NCBI GenBank assembly: GCA_022828595.1
Contig: JAKGHH010000003.1
Coordinates: 101,889,583-101,953,582, forward strand
DNA: 64,000 nucleotides
Direction: 5' to 3'
Source: Nelumbo lutea
Taxonomy: Eukaryota; Streptophyta; Magnoliopsida; Proteales; Nelumbonaceae
Part shown: one piece after another, positions 59,444 to 64,000 of the stretch
Numbering within the stretch: position 1 is the first letter of the stretch
How the letters are laid out: each line of letters begins with the position of its first letter
Program-made: the position numbers and the translations under genes
Notes under the pieces: generated by a model
Seen by the model: only the letters and a program-made list of their open reading frames with translations
The model's database searches: none
What the model was told of the DNA's origin: nothing

Positions 59444-59681
59444 ATTATCTCACCACTAACCAAAAACAATTGCCTAATGGTCTTTCCTGGTTTAGTTTTC
59501 AAAACAAGCATTTCAAGTAGACAGATATATCATACATCACAACCTCAATGCTATCAATCAATTTACAAATAATATACATTTCAAGCAGTATGTCCACAAA
59601 TTCGAGTCACTGCACATACAACATGAATGACTTCCATGGCATTCAGTTCTAAAGAAGGGGTGGTGTGAGCATTGGTTATAT

Positions 59682-59686
59682 GGTTC
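59682..59686. repeat. Target site duplication (ggttc), left
   Basis: Repeated exactly at 62409-62413. It brackets the whole starch-synthase-carrying insertion. Confidence 0.85.
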
Positions 59687-59783
59687 TGTTATAGTCCACG
59701 CGTAGGATCCCGTCACGGGTCGGTCCATGGTACGAAGCCCTGCTTCCCCTTGCGCCTTCCCTTGTATGCAGATCCTATTGTGG
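59687..59783 (-). repeat. Inverted LTR copy at left end
   Basis: The reverse complement matches the other LTR copies from ccacaatagg through aagggaaggcgcaagg to cgggatcctacgcg and ataaca. It faces the other four. Confidence 0.88.
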
Positions 59784-59887
59784 AAACTGAATGGGTGATT
59801 TGTCCAAGAGGCCACCCGAACTCTCCTTGGGGTGATTTGTCCAAGAGACCACCCGAACTCTCATCACTCTTTTCTTGGCTGGAAAAC
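59784..59887. other. Spacer with a ~39-bp direct repeat
   Basis: ggtgatttgtccaagag followed by ccacccgaactctc occurs twice in tandem (about 59791 and 59830). It lies between the inverted LTR and the first direct LTR. Confidence 0.8.
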
Positions 59888-59972
59888 TGCACGCAAGGGA
59901 AGGCGCAAGGGGAAGCAGGGCTTCGTACCGTGGACCGACCCGTGATGGGATCCTACGCGCGGGATCATAACA
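59888..59972 (+). repeat. LTR 1 of the array (partial left end)
   Basis: tgcacgcaagggaagg to gggatcataaca, 85 bp. The bases before it differ from those before LTRs 2-4, so its 5' part is lost or replaced. Confidence 0.85.
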
Positions 59973-59974
59973 AT

Positions 59975-59986
59975 TGGTATCAGAGC
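59975..59986 (+). other. Primer-binding site, unit 1
   Basis: TGGTATCAGAGC, an exact complement of the plant initiator tRNA-Met 3' end, two bases after the LTR. Repeated in units 2 (about 60787) and 3 (about 61600). Confidence 0.88.
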
Positions 59987-59994
59987 CAAACGTC

Positions 59995-60699
59995 ATGGGC
60001 GATATGGAGCAGCTGACTTCCAAGGTCCACGAACTGGAACACCAACTTGCAGAAACCAGCATGGAGGTTCGTGAAGTCAGAGAAGACGTCCGGGAGATGC
60101 AACGCCTGCTGGAAGCATTCCTCTCCAATAAAGAAATGAGTCCGGAGGGAATCGCCAACACAAATAGACGTCGTTCGGACTGGGCAGAGGCATGCAGCGA
60201 ACAACAGATCGCTGCCCCTACAGCCGTAGTTAATTCCAAGGATCAGCGCACGGAGGATGAAACTGTAAAGTCTCCTCTTTTGGCCAGGGACGATGACATG
60301 AACATTATAGTAGAACCTGCTGAATGCGCTCCTTTGACGAAGGCAGGTGGGCTTGGCAATGTTGCTGGGGCTTTACCGAAGGCCTTGGCTCAGCGTGGAC
60401 ATAAAGTTATGGTTGCGGCACCAACGTATGGTAACTATACAGAAATCCAAGAAACAGGAGTGCGCAAGAGATGTAAGGTGGAGGGGCAGGATATAGAGGT
60501 AATTTTTTTCCAAGCTTATATTGATGACATAGATTTTGTGTTCATGGATAGCCCTATGTTTTGTAATATTGAGGAAAAAATATATGGGGAAGGCCGAGAG
60601 GATATTTTAAAACGCATGGTCCTCTTCGGTAAGGACACTCTTGAGGTCCTCTACTGTAAGCATACCCTGTACAACATTCTTATGATCCACAATAGGGTC
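59995..60699 (+). pseudogene. gag-like / starch synthase II fusion frame, unit 1
   Basis: From ATG at 59995 the frame stays open through the unit and into LTR 2 (stop at 60951). The first ~70 codons give a charged, coiled-coil-like gag N-terminus (Q-L-T-S-K-V-H-E-L-E-H-Q-L). From about 60240 the frame is a fragment of soluble starch synthase II: N-I-I-V-E-P-A-E-C-A-P, the ADP-glucose-binding K-x-G-G-L as K-A-G-G-L, G-A-L-P-K-A-L-A-Q-R-G-H-K-V, then D-S-P-M-F and R-M-V-L-F. It covers only roughly the first 130 residues of the glycosyltransferase-5 domain, so no synthase activity is expected. Confidence 0.85.
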
Positions 60700-60784
60700 T
60701 GCACGCAAGGGAAGGCGCAAGGGGAAGCAGGGCTTCGTACCGTGGACCGACCCGTGACGGGATCCTACGCGCGGGACCATAACA
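60683..60784 (+). repeat. LTR 2 of the array
   Basis: tgatccacaataggg to gggaccataaca, 102 bp, TG...CA ends. Confidence 0.85.
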
Positions 60785-60806
60785 ATTGGTATCAGAGCCA
60801 AACGTC

Positions 60807-61512
60807 ATGGGCGATATGGAGAAGTTGTCTTCCAAGGTCCACGAACTGGAACACCAACTTGCAGAAACCAGCATGGAGGTTCGTGAAGTCAGGGAAGACG
60901 TCTGGGAGATGCGACGCCTGCTGGAAGCATTCCTCTCCAATAAAGAAATGAGTCCGGAGGGAATCGCCAACACAAATAGAGGCCGTTCGGACTGGGCAGA
61001 GGCATGCAGCGAACAACAGATCGCTGCCCCTACAGCCGTAGTTAATTCCAAGGATCAGCGCACGGAGGATGAAACTGTAAAGTCTCCTCTTTTGGCCAGG
61101 GACGATGACACGAACATTATAGTAGAACCTGCTGAATGCGCTCCTTTGACGAAGGCAGGTGGGCTTGGCAATGTTGCTGGGGCTTTACCGAAGGCCTTGG
61201 CTCAGCGTGGACATAAAGTTATGGTTGCGGCACCAACGTATGGTAACTATACAGAAATCCAAGAAACAAGAGTGCGCAAGAGATGTAAGGTGGAGGGGCA
61301 GGATATAGAGGTAATTTTTTCCAAGCTTATATTGATGACATAGATTTTGTGTTCATGGATAGCCCTATGTTTTTTGTAATATTGAGGAAAAAATATATGG
61401 GGAAGGCCGAGAGGATATTTTAAAACGCATGGTCCTCTTCGGTAAGGACACTCTTGAGGTCCTCTACTGTAAGCATACCCTGTACAACATTCTTATGATC
61501 CACAATAGGGTC
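60807..61512 (+). pseudogene. gag-like / starch synthase II fusion, unit 2
   Basis: Same layout as unit 1. One T fewer in the T-run near 61313 shifts the frame, so it stops about 30 bases later. Two extra T near 61371 are a second indel. Otherwise nearly identical. Confidence 0.85.
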
Positions 61513-61597
61513 TGCACGCAAGGGAAGGCGCAAGGGGAAGCAGGGCTTCGTACCATGGACCGACCTGTGACGGGATCCTACGCGCGGGATCATAACA
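61496..61597 (+). repeat. LTR 3 of the array
   Basis: Same sequence as LTR 2 with a few substitutions, ending gggatcataaca. Confidence 0.85.
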
Positions 61598-61619
61598 ATT
61601 GGTATCAGAGCCAAACGTC

Positions 61620-62323
61620 ATGGGCGATATGGAGCAGCTGACTTCCAAGGTCCACGAACTGGAACACCAACTTGCAGAAACCAGCATGGAGGTTCGTGAA
61701 GTCAGAGAAGACGTCCGGGAGATGCAACGCCTGCTGGAAGCATTCCTCTCCAATAAAGAAATGAGTCCGGAGGGAATCGCCAACACAAATAGAGGCCGTT
61801 CGGACTGGGCAGAGGCATGCAGCGAACAACAGATCGCTGCCCCTACAGCCGTAGTTAATTCAAGGATCAGCGCACGGAGGATGAACTGTAAAGTCTCCTC
61901 TTTTGGCCAGGGACGATGACACGAACATTATAGTAGAACCTGCTGAATGCGCTCCTTTGACGAAGGCAGGTGGGCTTGGCAATGTTGCTGGGGCTTTATC
62001 GAAGGCCTTGGCTCAGCGTGGACATAAAGTTATGGTTGCGGCACCAACATATGGTAACTATACAGAAATCCAAGAAACAGGAGTGCGCAAGAGATGTAAG
62101 GTGGAGGGGCAGGATATAGAGGTAATTTTTTTCCAAGCTTATATTGATGACATAGATTTTGTGTTCATGGATAGCCCTATGTTTTGTAATATTGAGGAAA
62201 AAATATATGGGGAAGGCCGAGAGGATATTTTAAAAACGCATGGTCCTCTTCGGTAAGGACACTCTTGAGGTCCTCTACTGTAAGCATACCCTGTACAACA
62301 TTCTTATGATCCACAATAGGGTC
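61620..62323 (+). pseudogene. gag-like / starch synthase II fusion, unit 3
   Basis: Same layout. A lost C near 61860 and a lost A near 61885 break the frame between the gag part and the synthase fragment; the synthase part is open again from about 61903 to 62230. Confidence 0.85.
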
Positions 62324-62408
62324 TGCACGCAAGGGAAGGCGCAAGGGGAAGCAGGGCTTCGTACCGTGGACCGACCCGTGACGGGATCCTACGCGCGGGA
62401 CCATAACA
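62307..62408 (+). repeat. LTR 4, right end of the array
   Basis: Ends gggaccataaca immediately before the ggttc target copy. Confidence 0.85.
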
Positions 62409-62499
62409 GGTTCATGCATCTGTACATAAACTTTCACTTTCGACTTTACTCGACCCCTAAGCCATCATATGTAGTGGCAATATCATGGGTTTCATATTG

Positions 62500-62652
62500 G
62501 AGATTACATCTCCGCCCCACAACGTCCCACAGTACATCTTCGTCGTGTATTGAGAACATCTCCGGATGATGATATCATCCAGACTGATATTATTATTGGG
62601 AGATGTTTTCAATATATGGCGGGGATATACAGTGGGGCGGGGATGTAAACTC
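62500..62652. mobile_element. Mutator-like foldback MITE, 'gcgccccac' family, copy 2
   Basis: Starts gagattacatctccgcc and ends ggggatgtaaactc (inverted). Flanked by ttcatattg at 62491-62499 and 62653-62661, a perfect 9-bp duplication. Confidence 0.85.
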
Positions 62653-62662
62653 TTCATATTGG

Positions 62663-63004
62663 TATGTGTCACACCATATAACTATGATGTCATGCTTACA
62701 CCATTAAAAAATTGTTCTCAATTAAAAAAATGGTTATCTCACTGGCTGTGTTTGTGAATCAAATAAAAAATGAAAATAATCATGAACCAAACACCTTTTC
62801 CTAGTTTCGATTTCATTGATTTTTCACCAATTTAGAAAATGACACTTTATATCTACACTTAATTTATCACACTAAAAGATATTTTTTAATCCCCTAAAAA
62901 AATAAAATAAAAGTTAACTTGTGCAGGCCAATGTCACTTTGTGAGATCATTATTGAATACCCTCTTCACCTAATCGCTTGTCCATTATTGAGTTTAAATA
63001 AAGG
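62663..63004. other. Intergenic sequence, no feature
   Basis: AT-rich; nothing recognised. Confidence 0.5.
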
Positions 63005-63140
63005 AAAATTCTATGATGCTGGAAAGATATGATATCTCGGAAATTCTTTGACCAATCACAATCCTCCCTAAATTGTGATGAAAACCACCTGATTGATTCC
63101 ATTAGATATTGTATTGGTCGCCATCTCATCTCTTTTGCCA
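63005..63140. mobile_element. Foldback MITE relic ('gatatgatatgg' family)
   Basis: The left arm ggaaagatatgatatc...ttgaccaatca and the right arm with attggtcgccatctcatctctttt are imperfect inverted copies. Related to 44353-44522. Confidence 0.5.
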
Positions 63141-63501
63141 TTAAATTAAATATATGGAGAGATGAAACTAGGAAGGGAAAGACGATAGAGACATGAAAGA
63201 AGGAGAAGGGAAAGATACCTCAATGTTATGCATTAATACTGGAAACAATTAAGAGGGCTAAGAAGAAAAAGGGAGAATGGCAACTCTATCTTCCCAAAAG
63301 TCTACTTCAACACCATTGGGGGATGGAGACTTCATCTTCTTCACTTTCGAGTGTTTTAACCTTTCTTAGGACCAGTGAGATTTTGATATTTTGTTTGCTT
63401 TTGGGTGCATGTTTTATTAATTAAAGTCATGCTAGGTTTATTGTTATGGGTTTCATTCTTTTAATTCTTGTTCATTTTAGTGAGGAATGAATAACATGAG
63501 A

Positions 63502-63636
63502 CACTATAAGAAAAAGTGACTTTACTAAAGGTCCTTAAAACTACCGCTAGGAGATTTATCGGCAGTCAGCAAAATGCCACTAAAAGAAGTATCGCTAGAA
63601 GTTGTAGGCAGTTTTGACGCTGCTGGTAAAATACGA
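63502..63636. mobile_element. CACTA transposon terminus, truncated
   Basis: Begins CACTATAAGAAAAAG and continues with repeated words (accgctagg, atcggcagt, tatcgctagaag, ggcagttttgacgc), as in the subterminal region of plant CACTA elements. The rest is absent or displaced by the next element. Confidence 0.65.
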
Positions 63637-64000
63637 AGGACAAATTTCTTAAAGTATCCCATAAGTTTTAGGAAATTGAGTAACTCTACTCATGCTATTT
63701 ACATATAGTCTTAAAGTGTCCTTAAGTTTTTTGACAATTGACTTGATCCTCCTTGCCATTAAAGCCCATTAACAAAAAGATGACAAAGACTATTTTGCCC
63801 ATTATTCTTCTTTAAATTTTCAAAATGAAACATTTGACACCATAGGTATGATTTGAATACAGTTTAACTCGGCCACCACCGCATTGGCATCTGATCGGTC
63901 ATTTTTATTGGCAACAATACATGGAAACACCATCTTTGCCACCGCCAATATCAAAATTGGGTCCACCACCAGATGTATTGCATCCACTTGAATCTTAGGC
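63637..64000. mobile_element. MULE-like element end, cut by window edge
   Basis: ggacaaatttcttaaagt, ttttaggaaattga, cttaagttttttgacaattga and aaaatgaaacattt follow the same order as the left TIR of the element at 32826. The other end lies beyond the window. Confidence 0.55.

Larger units (their letters stand above)
59687..62408 (+). mobile_element. Composite short-LTR retrotransposon with captured starch synthase, three tandem units
   Basis: A 2722-bp insertion bounded by the perfect 5-bp duplication ggttc. It starts TGTTAT and ends ATAACA. Layout: an inverted LTR (59687-59783), a spacer of about 100 bp, then LTR-unit-LTR-unit-LTR-unit-LTR with LTR starts at about 59888, 60700, 61513 and 62324 (period 811-813 bp). 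Each unit has a tRNA-Met primer-binding site, a gag-like segment and a starch synthase fragment. No protease, integrase or RT is present, so it is non-autonomous, like TRIM elements. The units are nearly identical, with small indels. Confidence 0.85.

Noticed and set aside
60607..61614. Antisense open frames across the starch synthase array
   Set aside because: They are mirror frames that repeat in every unit and resemble no protein family.

Overview
The window is nuclear DNA of a flowering plant. The evidence is intron-rich genes with GT-AG splice sites, plant-specific families (a B-box/CCT CONSTANS-like factor, a CASP-like membrane protein, a bHLH factor), and a dense load of plant transposable elements. 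The introns are unusually swollen by transposons, as in some magnoliid and early-diverging eudicot genomes, but I cannot name the species. No rRNA, tRNA, CRISPR array or bacterial-style operon was seen.

Region 1 (1-32 kb): the 3' part of one long plus-strand gene, the plant homologue of WDR48/UAF1 (Arabidopsis LRS1 type). It has 15 recognisable coding exons between 11124 and 31105. The first exons lie before the window, so 1-11123 is most likely an intron, filled with a nested copia element, several LINE fragments ending in an RNase H domain, a hAT element and a small TIR element. Later introns hold a nearly complete but frameshifted LINE, an internally deleted copia element, a putative solo LTR, a second hAT copy, an RTE-type LINE tail, and a third hAT copy itself split by a LINE.

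Region 2 (32-42 kb): small TIR elements and a 1.4-kb MULE-like element, then a CONSTANS-LIKE 13 type gene (plus strand, 4 exons, 418 aa). It is convergent with a two-exon bHLH gene (minus strand). A decayed exon-1 copy of that bHLH gene sits just upstream of it.

Region 3 (42-54 kb): a gene-poor, AT-rich block with MITEs, a GC-rich tandem-repeat island tied to an LTR-like promoter region, a non-autonomous Helitron whose empty site survives in a neighbouring tandem copy, a hAT-type element carrying a piece of an organic cation/carnitine transporter gene, and a CASP-like gene whose 5' splice donor reads TT instead of GT.

Region 4 (54-64 kb): no host gene found. It holds a cluster of TIR elements (Mutator-like with 9-bp target duplications, Tourist-like, hAT-like, a CACTA end) and the most striking object in the window: a 2.72-kb insertion bounded by a perfect 5-bp target duplication. 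It contains three tandem units of about 812 bp, each made of a short LTR, a tRNA-Met primer-binding site, a gag-like coiled-coil segment and a captured fragment of a soluble starch synthase gene. A fourth LTR copy closes the array, and a further copy at the left end is inverted.
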